The translations under genes and the position numbers were made by a program. The notes under the pieces are model-generated. The model saw only the letters and a program-made list of their open reading frames with translations, was not told where the DNA came from and did no database searches. A stretch of DNA of 64,000 nt from Saxidomus purpurata (Eukaryota > Mollusca > Bivalvia > Venerida > Veneridae). How positions within the stretch are numbered: the stretch's first letter is position 1; each line of letters opens with the position of its first letter. The DNA is taken from assembly GCA_022818135.1 (NCBI GenBank), contig JAFMSR010000006.1, positions 35,380,997 through 35,444,996 of the forward strand, in the 5' to 3' direction. Below, in pieces: positions 12,779 to 24,548 of this stretch.

Positions 12779-13178
12779 ATAGCTTTTCCTTGATAATGCT
12801 CAGGTCAGTTTTCATTCAACTTTCTGTGGGTCAAAAGTCAAGGTTTCCTTGAAAACTTTCCAAAAGATTTTCACAAATTTACTCAGAACAGTCTGGTCAC
12901 TCAAATAGAGTAATACATGTACTGGTCCTTATGGGCCTCTTTTTACACAGACTTATATTCTTTCATAGGATGATTTGTCTTATCTACTGTTTTTGAGGTC
13001 GGGGGTCAAAGGTCAAGGTCACAGTGACCCAAACTTTGAAAATCTTTTTTGTTTAATATCCTATATCACCCACAGTCTTCAAACTTCATAATCATTCAGT
13101 ATATTTTGGTCTTACAGAGTAAGAGTCAAAGGCCAATGTCACAGTAACCTCTGTTAGCTTTTCCTTAATACGGTAATA

Positions 13179-15807
13179 CAACGCGTTGCAGTTGGGTTTG
13201 CCCGCACGCTATCTTGGCAATCATTACAGTTATAATCTTACGTCACTCATAGCGCGAATTTGAAACTATTATTAGAGCTAGTTTATAGGTTAACTCCTCC
13301 CCATTCAAGGACATTTAGGTACGAGCGTTCACGTCGTCAATTTGCTCCGCCCAAAAACTTGCACGGTAAGCTACTGAACGATCTTCACTTAAGTATTTTA
13401 ATGCAAGTGGCAATCAGTATTTAGTAAGGTTGAATATAGGGTTCTTTGCGTATTTTGGAGTGACTTTGAGAGAAATTATATAGATCTAGACTATTTTATT
13501 TAAAATGTTGATTAATACTCCTTTAAACGAGATCTCTTTTAATCACAGCGATTGAGCTACGGTATCATTCATTGCATTTAATTTAAGTGTACTACAAAGG
13601 AAGACACCGAAATAGGGGTGTATCCGTCGTTAGTACAGGTCCGTCGTAAGTTTATGAATTATAATACAGGTAAATTATGTTTTGCGGAACTTTACATAAT
13701 TCATAATGACGTCTGGTGAACAAAAATAGAATGCGTTTTCAGTCTGTTTCTCATACAAAATGTCAACGAAACCAACTAAATTTACGAAATTATCAATATT
13801 TAAGTACACCGATAATTGATATAGCAGCACCTATCTGTAAACGTGAAAAATAGGGTTGTCTCCGGCAGTACTGGAACTCTGAACCTTTATTTCGCAAAGC
13901 GTCACCACAAAAGCAAGGTCATGGACAAGAGTAGAAGTCTCGTATTCTACTGACATACTTGTATCTAGTGCCGTATTCTACCAACATACTAGTATCTAGT
14001 GTCGTATTCTACTGACATATCACGTGCATCTGAAAATGCTTGCCTGCCAAAATCTTAACTTGTATACAAGTGAATTTACGGTCATTTTCTGTTGTGTTAT
14101 CACAACCAAGTTTCCTTTCTATACTGCAGACAGTGAATACAGATATTTTCGCTTATGAACTGTGTTTTTACTTTCAAAGTCAATGGTTTCTCCCTTCCTT
14201 CAATCTTCGGAGTGGGGTCGGGTTGTTGAGTCTGAGAAAAAATTCCAAAGCAATGAACAGAGACGTAGTTACTTCGGACATAAAAATGAAATGGCAGGCA
14301 TGGCAGTCGGACCGGTAGTTTATTGACGATTATCTAATTGATTGTACTTTATCTCATACATTTACATGTATTTCCATTCTTTTATATGCCAACCCATAAA
14401 GTGTATGTTGGATGTCTAACAGTAAACTGTTACAGTTCGCAAGATGAGTGTAGGATACTGCACTCTGACCAATGCAATTTACAACCAGGTGTCACGCATG
14501 AGCGAAATGTTGGACACATGACTTCAGAGTTACACGATTACTCAAAACATTGTTTAACTCTTTGACTAACTACAATTTTTTCGGCTATTGTTCACTTTTT
14601 GGTGCAGAAACATTCGACCAATGATAAAGAAAACATTTAAAGAATCTGCGGGAGTCAAACATTTTGTTTTGCACTGACCGCTGTGTCGTCAGTGTCACTG
14701 TAGTAAATTGTACACACTAATCTTAGACTAATAAATCCTTGATATACTTATGCTCACTAATTTATTTCCAGTGTCAATGGCTATCCACATATCCATAATT
14801 ATGATAATCATTAGTAAAGTTCTAGGACATATGATTAACTCACGCATGCACGCGAGACGGTGAACTCACAAGAAGTTTTCGGAAAGACATTTAATGTACA
14901 CATGTAGCAATGCATAGTAATGTATATAGTAAATTGTACGTATACGAGAACTTGTGCATATTACTTATACTTAAAATAAACAAAAACAAGTTATATGTGA
15001 CGATTATGTTGGTGGAGTGCTGCTGTATATGTCCAACCGATAGTACAGCAGGGGTGTGGAATTCCTATGTCCGACTTGTGTGACACGGGATTTTCTGCCG
15101 TCGGACAGGCGGATTTTTCTGTCCCGGTTGTCCGCTTTGAGGGGAAAATGAGAAACGAATAAATAATGTACGAAAGTCATGTTTACGCCGAGACCCTCTA
15201 GATATATTTGCACTAGATTCTATTGGGAAAACCTTTTAATTTTGAGAGCGCGCTGGTTTTGTTTTTCTGTTTTTTGTATGTACATGTATTCCCTCGTGGA
15301 TTAGCCTCAATATTTCGACTGCAAGACAGACCCATTTTACAACTGACGTTACATCTAGTCTGTCTTTCCTAAGGGCGGCCATCGTATATAGCAAAAAGCT
15401 CTTGCGCACAATTAGTTGGGCTACTCGTGGAGGTACGCAATAAAACTTTCATAGTACATTTCGTATGTTTGGAGAAAGTTCCATCTAGCTACTCCATTGT
15501 AATTAAAGTGCACATTAATATCTACAATATCCGATATTGATTCTGTTATGACTTTAATATTTTCTTTCCACGTTTTCGGATCAAATGAGTGCATGAATGC
15601 GGTTTAGGCAGAACGTGACGTCAGAATCAAATAAAGACTGATCGCATGCGCCCCTATTTGGCCTTGTCATTGAAAGTACGGAGGGGAGGAGTTAACCGAT
15701 ATATACATGCTCTATTAATAGTTTCAGATTCGCCTTTGTGTGACGTAAGATTGTAACTCTATTGATTGCTAAAACAGCGTAAGGGCAAACCCAACTGCAA
15801 CGCGTTG
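13179..15807. mobile_element. 2.6-kb TA-flanked DNA transposon, non-autonomous
   Basis: The termini CAACGCGTTGCAGTTGGG (13179 onward) and its complement (ending 15807) are flanked by TA dinucleotides at 13177-13178 and 15808-15809. The inverted arms extend about 125 bp each (to about 13303 and from about 15681), sharing TTACGTCA and GTTAACTCCTCCCC. A TA duplication suggests the Tc1/mariner group or a relative, although the terminal bases are unusual for it. The interior has a roughly 31-bp unit (CGTATTCTACTGACATAC...) repeated nearly three times at about 13942-14020. Reading frames of 92, 75 and 69 codons resemble no transposase, so it looks non-autonomous. Confidence 0.8.
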
Positions 15808-15940
15808 TACTCATCAGGTAATTTTATTTGATTTTCATGAAACTTGCTCAGAAGGTTGCATGCATTCTGTTATTGGGGTCTGTGGGTGAAAGGTCAAGGT
15901 CACAGTGACCGGCATTGAAAACAATTTCCACTTAATTTTT

Positions 15941-17989
15941 ATGCCCCCGAAGGGTGGCATATTAAAATCGCACCGTCCGTCCATCCGTCTGTGTGTCCCC
16001 ACTTACAAATTCTTGTCCAGACTGTAATTCTGTCATGCATTGAAGGATTTTAAAATAACTTGGCACACATGTCAAGCATATCAAGAGGACGTGTCGCGTG
16101 CAAGACCCACATCCCTACCTCAAAGGTCAAGGTCACACTTGGAGTATGAAGGTTATGGAATCCTCTATATATGCACACATTTGTGTCCGGAATGTAACTT
16201 TGTCATGCATCAAAGGATTTTAAAATAACTTGGCACAAATGTCTAGCACATCAAGACAATGTGTCGCGTGCAAGACCCACGTCCCTAGCTCAAAGGTCAA
16301 GGTCATACTTAGAGTTTGAAGGTAATGGATTCCTCTATATATGCATATATGCACACATTCGTGTCCGGACTGTAACTTTGTCATGCATTGAAGGATTTTA
16401 AAATAACTTGGCACAAATGTCTAGCACATCAAGATGACGTGTCACATGCAAGACCCACATCACTACCACAAAGGTCAAGGTCACACTGGAGTTTATAGGT
16501 AATGGAATCCTTTATATATGCATACATTTGTGTCCGGACTAACTTTATCATGCTTTGAAGGATTTTAAAATAACTCGGCACAAATGTCTAGCACATCAAG
16601 TGGATGTGTCGCGTGCAAGACCCAAGTCCCTACCTCAAAGGTCAAGGTCACACTTGGTGTTTAAAGTAATGGAATACTGTATGCATCAGGGATCAGGAAA
16701 ACCGAAAATTTGCCGGTCTGGACCGATTTTTAACTTGCTGGACTGATTCGCGCAACCAAAAGTTGCCTAAAAATCGGTCCGAGATTTTTTTTTAAAAAAG
16801 CCATAAAATCGCTCAAATATGACAAAAGAAGTTGCTTGTGTAATTAGACATATATCATCTGTGTTATTAGCACCTATCCAATACCCCAATAAACGTGTCA
16901 TGTTAATAACCCGCGGCGGTCTTTACCTAATTGGTCCAACACACCAGTGCTACAATACCTCGGGCGTCGCTAACACGTTATTGATTAAAGGATTTTATTA
17001 ATGTGTTAAGCAGCTCTGATTGACTTTATGCCGGACCGATTGTCTTTAGGCCGCTAATCATTACCTACACTTTGAAATGCCTTCAATGCCTTTCGATTTA
17101 TTGTTGAATAGCACAACGCAACATATTTGCGACGTTCAAAAAATCAAATGACCGAAATGGCAAATCGGCTCATGGTAATCGGGAGAATAATTACTGGAAC
17201 CCGAAAGAAACAAATAACCAGACTGGCAACCAGTAGTCAATGTTTCCGAAAGTCGGAAGGGCAATGTTAATCGGACTGGCGACCTGAGAACATAAAAAAA
17301 TGTTCAAAACGAAACCATACGACAAAAATTTAATAGCCTATAACTAACACATGGATTATTACAAAACTTTGTGGGGGTGACTTTGAACGTAATCAGTTCT
17401 AATCGAAATTGAACACACTTTCAATGATAAAATCACATGGAACTTATTATATTTATTTATGAAAACTGGCTCGATATTTTTCTTATTACTTAGAAATTCC
17501 GTTTCTTACTTTTTTATGGCGAAAACGATGTAAAGTTTATCCCTTAGAAAATGGAACGCTCCACGTGAACGGCGCATTTATTTTATCGACTCGTGAGATT
17601 TACTAATCAATAATGAAAAAAGATTTTCGTTTTTGGAAACATTTTGGAATCAAAATGAGGGAATGAAATACTTTAACCGTTCCATGATCATGCACAACAA
17701 TGGAAAGCTGGTTGAAAATATATAAATCACAAAAAAAAAATATTTTTTTTTTTTTTACGTTTTTGTGATTTTTTTTGGGGGGAGGGGGGGTTGACGATGT
17801 ACCCTCGGCTTGTCCGGACCGATTGAGATTTCAAAATTTCCTGATCCCTGGTATGCATGGTTACTCTGTCATGCATGTAAGGATTTTAAAATTACATAGC
17901 ACATTTATTGAGCACATGGAGAGGACACAGACTGTGAGGCACCTCTTTCGGGGGCATTCGTCACTTGTGAGAGACAGCTCTTGTTTTTT
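15941..17989 (+). mobile_element. Tandem-unit repeat element (ATGCCCCCGAAGG type), split by a hAT insertion
   Basis: It starts ATGCCCCCGAAGG and ends with TTCGGGGGCAT then GACAGCTCTTGTTTTTT. The interior is a tandem array of about 170-180 bp units anchored on GTCATGCATTGAAGGATTTT (at about 16032, 16202, 16381, 16548 and 17872), each with AAGGTCAAGGTCACAC. The fourth unit is interrupted at 16687. A second copy lies at 22365-23076 and a partial one at 63230-63520. It is non-coding; short frames through the units are artefacts of repetition. Confidence 0.75.
16687..17850. mobile_element. 1.16-kb hAT-type element with 8-bp target-site duplication
   Basis: The termini are CAGGGATCAGGAAA and TTTCCTGATCCCTG, flanked by an identical 8-bp duplication GTATGCAT at 16679-16686 and 17851-17858. 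An 8-bp duplication with CAGGG-type ends is diagnostic of hAT transposons. Sub-terminal blocks containing GGTCTGGACCG / GGTCCGGAC recur inside. The longest internal frame is about 60 codons and does not resemble a hAT transposase, so the copy is non-autonomous. Confidence 0.85.
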
Positions 17990-18190
17990 ATCTTATTTAC
18001 AACATTAGTCTCCAAATTTCAAAGTATGATTTGTCTTATTGAGTTCTATTTTTTTGGTTTGTGGATCAAGGTCACAGTATCCTCTGTTAGCTTTTCCTTG
18101 ATAAGGTTCTGAAAGATTTTCACAAATTTACTCAGAACAGGCATGTCACTCCAGTAGAATGATATTGGCCCTTATGGGCCTTTTATTACA

Positions 18191-21100
18191 TAGGCTTATA
18201 CATGTATTAGAAAATCTTTAAAAATATCTTCTGGTCTCAATAAAACCACAAGACCTGGAGACAAGAACATTCTGTAAAAGGTTGTTTATTTTCGTTGATG
18301 ATGCATCCCTCTTCGGTTCTCTTTGACCGCTTCAGTATACAACATTACATGAATGATTGTTTATTGGCGTATTTAAACGGAAATATCAGCATATTTACGA
18401 CAATATTTTATGACATATGCCGCATATTGGAGGTAAAGAAAAAGAAAAAACAAAGAAATCTGTCAACAAAAGTTAAAAAATGAAGTTTTCTACCCATGGG
18501 TATAACACTATAAAGAGCTTGAACGGCCTTTAATTAAAGGAATTTAATGCATTACTTGAAAGAAAGTCAGTCTTGAGGATAATTTCTAATCAGTGTATGG
18601 ATTTTTTAAGCTGCCAGGATCATCATGTTCAACAGACTTTGCTTCTTTATTTGTCAAACTACACGTCAGGAAATGCTTTATAATGTGTTTTAAAAGGCTA
18701 ATTTTCCAGGAGCATCAGCCACTGGCCAGGGCATTGCCCTGGACCCACCAGGAGCCCTTGCAGCCCCCAGGCCCCAAACTAAAATTTTCAGTATTTTGGA
18801 AAATCTTAACTTTCATGTTATTGAATGTGAAATGGTATTAATCTTAGAGGCTTTGGTCTAAACTTTACACCCCTGAATTTCTAAAATGGAATTGTCCATG
18901 AATGAATTTGGACTGTACCATGTTTTGTGTAAAGGGGTGTTTTTATAGTGGAGAATTCACTGATTGAGTAGTGAACAGTTTAGATCATGATCAACATTGG
19001 TCACAAAGGCAGAACCTTTTTCCTCCAGCAGAAAAATAACTTAGATCCCCACTCAGAACTCAGAAAATAGCTTGTGTCTCACATCATGTACACACAGGTA
19101 ACTTCAGAGTACAGGAATGTTGTAAAACCACACTGTATCCCTCTATAATATTCTTTATGTTAATAACTTAATGCATCACTTATTAGTGATACAAAAAAAA
19201 CATCATCCAAGCATGTGGTCTAATGAAAACTTGTATGGTTTACACACTTCAGTATTTATATGTACTGACATGTAGTAAATAATAGCATATGATATTGTAC
19301 TAGGGCACTACTGTTACTTACTTACTTACTGTTCAATGTTCATTGTCATAGTGTATGAATATAGAACAGACTTTGGTTTTTGCACTGTGTCAACATGTTT
19401 GATTTATTACTTTAATTTAGTTGATAAAGGATTTATTTACACTACAAAAAAGTTTCATATAAGTCTTTTGGGAATGTGTTTGTAGATAATTAACTATAAT
19501 ATCCACTTCCCAAGTGGAGATTGTGATTTAGTTACTGAGCAAAACTCAGGTGGTTTTTGGTAAGTGAGAGTTTATCTTGTACATATGATAGAAAACTGTC
19601 AACTGTAAAACATGTACTGTCCATTGATGATAACATGATAGTAACGTAACAGATATTTGTGTACACAAAAGTTAACACACATTGCATAAGAAGGTAGATC
19701 ATGCGTTAGTTCTGGCTTCCAAAACTCTGAATGCCGCTATTTTTATATTTTGTTTTTTGTCAGGTGCGGCTTTAGAGTTTTGGATCAGCCCTACTACAAA
19801 TCCTTACCAGAATAACAGAGCATGCAAATTTTCATGTAATGTACGTTGAGTAGGGAAACATGGACATGTTTGGGTCAGATACTTATTAATTCATCTTTTC
19901 AAACCATTTACAATGTTCTACAACCAAAGTTGACCAAAAAAACATCGATTTTTCAAACCTACATCATTGTGTTTCTTTCCAAATGCCTGCTCTCGCGAGA
20001 TCTCGTATGATGCAATCGCACTCATTTTTTATGTTGTTCAGAACGCTTGATATTTTCCTTTAGTTTAGTGTTTAGATGATATAAAGGACAAGTTTAAATA
20101 TAAAATAGCATTTACAACTATGTTTTTTATTTCAAAAGAAATTTACTTTATTTTCGAGGCGGAACAGACCTTGAAAATGTTCGCGCCAAAACGCACGTGG
20201 TCATGTAAATAAATAAACTGTCCCCGTGACCTCAATCGGAACCTTCGGCAATTTCCCGCAGAGATCCCTTTACAAAGGTTCTTGGGAATGGTCACGTGAT
20301 AAATGTCAAATCGGGAAGATGGCGGCCAATTGGTGAAAATTCTGACCTGCTCGAAACTTTCGCTATGCTTTACGTTAAATAGATAAAATCTGATTTTCAT
20401 ATTTGGCAAATTAAAAGATTATAGTCTGATTAATAAAATTATTTATTGTTTTCACTCATTTTTCATGAAATACTGAAATGCGAGTGTGTCAGATTCCTGG
20501 CACGATTATTGGTACGATTTCCCTACGGAGTAAGCTTCAGCGTACCCGTTCTGTCAAGCATATAAACCGGGTACGCTGAAGTTGTTTTAGCCAATCATGC
20601 GTGCAAGAAAAGATTTAATCCAACATATATATTATCATATGAATAGTTCACAGTAATATTGGACTTCTATGGCACCACTGTCACATTATCTTAAATAAAC
20701 TGTATATGTATATACAATGTATTTATGTTACGTACCTGTGAAAAAGTGTCTATGAACTACAGCTTTCAATGACTGGCTGTTATTGTGGAGTCTACTATGG
20801 TAAAATTGGAGTCCAGTCCAGATAATCTGTACTATACATGCTGATGACAAGGAAGTTCTGACTATAGAAAGTTTGAAGTTCAAATAAACATGATTAATTT
20901 AAAATATCTTAAAGTTGACAAAGGTTTATTAATAGCTTCAACATACAAATTTTGAAAGTGAAAGTCAGTATTTTATGGGGAAATTATGAGAGGTCTTCAC
21001 TTCTTGTGAATAAATTATTATTACCTTGACTATTGTACTCATCCCCGGGCATCTGTTTTTATGAAGTCCAATGTCTTGAATACTATTAAAGCTATTGACT

Positions 21101-22152
21101 TGAACTACAAAATGTATTTTTACCATCAACAGCTCACCCGAGGAAACAGTATCCATAACTCTGCTTTTGATTTTTTGACAGATTTATGCCCCTTTTAACT
21201 TAAAACTTTTAGTCTAAGAATGTTATAAGGCCAGTGTCTTGATAACTATTAAAGGTATTGACTTGAACTGCAAAATGTATTTTTACCATCAGTATCTACA
21301 CCTGAGGAGGGGGGACAGGCATTTAGCTAAAACTTCAAAGTTCCACTTGTTCCAGATTATTTGAGCATTTTCGTTTGACAAGGTAACTGATGTCAATCAT
21401 CATGATTGTCATGCCACAGTTTCTCTCATTAGTATTTTATGGTCAATATTTTACTGGCAGATGTTTAATATCTGATAAGCATTTTTTATGCAGTGTATAT
21501 ATTTAGAATCTCTTGTAATTCTGATATAGAATGGCCAATGCATGTTTTGTGTCATATATATGAATTTTTACTCTGTAAATGTATTGGATGAGACGTAAAT
21601 AAACTACTAAGCTCTTATTTGAACAGGATTAGACTGGTGTAAGCATGAGGAAGTTAATTTAGTTTATTGACTACATCAGTTTCATAAGTTCATCAAAAGT
21701 TCTGAGGTGGCAAAATGATTAAACGTTAGAAATCATATTTTTGATCAGCCAACTTCTGTATTGTGTATGACATTGACTGTAATATAAACTGGTGCAAACT
21801 TTTTATCTAATTTCTCGTTTTTGAATATACTACATTGTATAAGCAAATCAGTATTGAATTGTGTGAATAGAAATAAGATTTTTAGTAAAATTTGCCAAAT
21901 TTATCAGATCCTACAATATTTTTTGAGAATTTAACTATGATTTGCTGTAGATGATTTGTTTCTTCCAACTTTATTTTTAACTTCACCATACATAGATTTG
22001 ATGGCAATTGTATATTTCCTCAAAATTAATTAAGAATACTGAAAAAAACACACATTTTAAAGTTTATGTCAAAAACAGAAAAAGTTGTTAGGTTATGATT
22101 TCAAAGTCAATTAATCTCTTTGTAAGTTTTCCCTTTTGTAATTTCATTGCAG
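18191..22152. other. Gene-poor stretch with minor repeats
   Basis: A repeat fragment with the palindrome CCAGGGCATTGCCCTGG lies at 18726-18742. A decayed member of the GATCATGATC family lies near 18985. A (TTAC)n run is at about 19316-19329. An imperfect hairpin is formed by 19718-19737 and 19766-19784. No exon was recognised, although the unidentified gene ending at 24406 should have earlier exons somewhere upstream. Confidence 0.45.
20335..20581. repeat. Dispersed repeat, copy 2, with perfect terminal hairpin
   Basis: Homologous to 7800-8035. It ends in a perfect 13-bp inverted repeat, CTTCAGCGTACCC (20535-20547) and GGGTACGCTGAAG (20569-20581), with a 21-nt loop. A GC-richer block just before it (20150-20330) includes AAGATGGCGGCC, but the frame closes after five codons. 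Confidence 0.75.
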
Positions 22153-22268
22153 ATGTTGTAAGCAGGGAACTTTGCGTGACCGCCTAAATGACCAGTGCGG
22201 CCTCAAATTATCACGAGTCTACAAGCTTCATACATCAACGCTACGAGGACACTGCCCTCATCGTATTT
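22153..22268 (+). CDS. Candidate internal exon, unidentified protein
   Basis: A 116-nt segment between a good acceptor (TTTCATTGCAG) and a GTATGT donor has a single open frame of 38 codons. It begins CCKQGTLRDRLNDQCGL and ends LRGHCPHRI; the other two frames close at once. The KQGTLRDRL string recalls the hinge of protein-kinase-like domains, but the remainder does not confirm this. Its end phase does not fit directly to the exon at 23387, so it may belong to another gene or an intervening exon may be missing. Confidence 0.35.
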
Positions 22269-22364
22269 GTATGTATAAATCCATATGTACTGTGTTATAT
22301 CTCTTATAGCACCAGGATAAGTTGAACAGTCCAAGAATATAGGGCTAACTGTATTGTCTATTTT

Positions 22365-23076
22365 ATGCCCCCAAAGGCGGGCTTTTTTAAATCACATCAT
22401 CCGTTTGTCCATTTGTCCACCCTTCTATTTTTTTTTTGTGTTTGGGCTGTAACTTTGTCATACATGAAGGGATTTTTAAAACTTGTGGCACAAATATTCA
22501 GCTCATCAAGATGACATGTCATGTGCAAAGCCCTACCTCAAAGGTCAAGGCTACACTAAGTCTTAGAGTTTAAAGGTAATGGAAACCTGTATATAATATG
22601 CACACAACCATGTCCAGACTGCTACTTTCTCATGCATTGAAGGATTTCAAAATGACTTGGCACATATGTTCAGGACATCAAGAAGATGTGTCACATACAG
22701 GACCCACTTCTCTTACCTCAAAGGTCAAGGTCACAGTTAGAGTTTAAACAAAACAGAATCATGTATATGTGCACATTCTCTTCTTGACTATAACTTTGTC
22801 ATGCATTGAAGAATTTTAAAATTACTTGGCACAAATGTTCAGCACATCAAGATAATGTGTTGCGTACTAAACCCACATCCTTACTTCAAAGTCTAGGTCA
22901 TGCTTAGAGTTCTGACATTTTGGAATCTTGTAAATATGCACATGTTCATGTCTGGATTGTAATTCTGTTATACATAGAAGGATTTTTAAATGAATTGGAA
23001 CAAATGTGCAGGACATGGAGATAGTATTGTACACAAGTTCTGGGTTCACACCTTGAAGGACAGCTCTTGTTTTTTG
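22365..23076 (+). repeat. Tandem-unit repeat element (ATGCCCCC type), second copy
   Basis: Starts ATGCCCCCAAAGG and ends GACAGCTCTTGTTTTTT, as at 15941-17989. It has four internal units of about 170 bp anchored on TTTGTCATACAT/GCATTGAAG at roughly 22455, 22630, 22797 and 22970, but no hAT insertion. It is non-coding. Confidence 0.75.
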
Positions 23077-23386
23077 TGCAAAAGTTTATACACATTTCAG
23101 TGGTTGCAAAATATACTGTAAAGGCATTAGCCAAATAGTTTAGGACTATTAAAAATAGTACATAGTTGAAAATTTCATAATCACAAAATGGTTAGCCCTA
23201 TTCTAATACACCGTATGCTAATGCCAGATAACTCAAAATCACTTGATTTATTCGTTTTTGTTTAACTGTTGCAGATGTAAATAGTATAACCAATTAATAA
23301 TTCCTCATACAAATTTTTTTTTTGTTAGTATTTGTTTGTCTACATGAAACAAATTTTCACATTTTTCTGATGTCTTTAATTATTAG

Positions 23387-23623
23387 CAACAGCAGCAGAA
23401 AGTCCGCCAAGACGAGAAACGTCGAGAGAAACAGCAACAGTCAAAACCCTTCCGTCACCCAGCACTTGTATTACCACTGCCTGCTGATCAACATCCAGAG
23501 TTCAGTCGCTATGGTAACAGGGCAGTAGTTGCTACAGAAACCTTAACACCAACAAAGCCGGAAGTTGTGAAGCCAATAAAAACGCCAGAGCAAAAGAACT
23601 CCCAGCCAGCCGTGAAGTCAAGT
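23387..23623 (+). CDS. Penultimate exon of an unidentified Gln/Lys-rich protein
   Basis: One frame stays open for the whole exon (79 codons from the TTATTAG acceptor), while the other two have stops. The peptide starts QQQQKVRQDEKRREKQQQ, a charged, probably helical stretch. It continues with FRHPALVLPLPADQHPEFSRY and then a Pro/Lys/Thr-rich, likely disordered part. Two in-frame junctions with the next exon are possible: a donor after 23621 with acceptor before 24315, or after 23623 with acceptor before 24311. I do not recognise the family. Codon use and frame conservation across the junction support real coding. Confidence 0.6.
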
Positions 23624-24310
23624 GTCTGTATTCTTACATAAACAAGCAAATTGTAACTTTCTGATGTACAGCCTAGGCATTTGCAAAATTCAGGGATAGG
23701 GTGCACATACAATACTCGCATAGATCTATTTGAAAAATTAATGCTACAGCTTTTGTGCTAAATTAATTTTGTTGAAGTATATAACATAGTTTTAGAAGAG
23801 CTTCTCCCGGAGTACTTTAGAAAGGCATGATATAAAGTTACAGAAACTTGTCGTAACATTGCATCTACTCTCTGCCGAGATATTTCACACACTTTTTCTG
23901 CACCATATAACCTTCTGTCTTTCACCTGATTGGTTGACTTGGTTTAAGCTTGCGGATTACTTCCCTGTGGCTTGCTTTCTGTTGTGCAAGGATATTTAGC
24001 ATGAAAGTTCAGTGCCTTTGAAAGATTTTGAAACAACCCAACACAAATGCACATTTTTAGCTAACTACAGTATATTGTTCTGCATGTATTAGTTTGCGTG
24101 TTTTTTACTGGAGTTTATTTTCTTGGAGGAAGAGAGTTTACACAGCGAGTTTACACAGCGAGTTTACATAGATGATTTGAAGTTTTTAGTGTTGTCGTGT
24201 TAGAATTATTAGTTATTTATTGTCGTGTTGAGTTCAGTTGTGTTTTTAAGTTTAGTGCTGACTCAATTTTTCATTTTGCATCGTATATTAAACTTTTCAT
24301 TTATTCATAG

Positions 24311-24406
24311 TCAGATAGTGTGGATGGAGTGAAACCAAAAAGACGGAATAGTAGCCGCAGTAGTCGCAAATCACAGACAGTCGTTTGTTTAGAAACTACT
24401 GTATGA
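24311..24406 (+). CDS. Last exon of the unidentified protein; PDZ-ligand-like C-terminus
   Basis: After TTCATAG the frame from the previous exon continues as a basic, Ser/Arg-rich segment (KPKRRNSSRSSRKSQ) and ends VVCLETTV followed by TGA at 24404-24406. The final ETTV fits the class I PDZ-binding pattern (Ser/Thr at -2, hydrophobic at 0), which would suggest a membrane-proximal or scaffolded protein. That is inference from four residues. No AATAAA follows before the RABEPK start codon 142 bp downstream. Confidence 0.55.
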   Translation, partial: SDSVDGVKPKRRNSSRSSRKSQTVVCLETTV

Positions 24407-24548
24407 ATAACAGCTGTTTGTACTGCATGACAGTTTCAGTTACGTTGTAAATATTTGGCATATATTAATCTCTTCACTACTTGGTGAAATAGCTTTGATT
24501 TAGTGCCATATTAACGTGTTCATGAAATTTAACCGAATCTAGGACATC

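Larger units (their letters stand above)
11906..18190 (+). repeat. Long dispersed repeat (AGCTCACCTGAGC type) with nested insertions
   Basis: The repeat opens with AGCTCACCTGAGC and its inverted answer GCTCAAGGTGAG, then runs through degenerate internal units. Unit ends are marked by CCTTATGGGCCT (about 12930 and 18170) and by TTTACTCAGAACAG (about 12880 and 18126). Its body is interrupted by a 2.6-kb TA-flanked element (13179-15807) and a tandem-unit element (15941-17989), which itself hosts a hAT insertion. It carries several AGGTCA-type motifs. No coding sequence is seen. Confidence 0.65.

Noticed and set aside
19718..19784. Hairpin followed by exon-like CGFRVLDQPYYK frame after a strong acceptor
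   Set aside because: The acceptor lies inside an inverted repeat and the frame closes after 16 codons without a donor.
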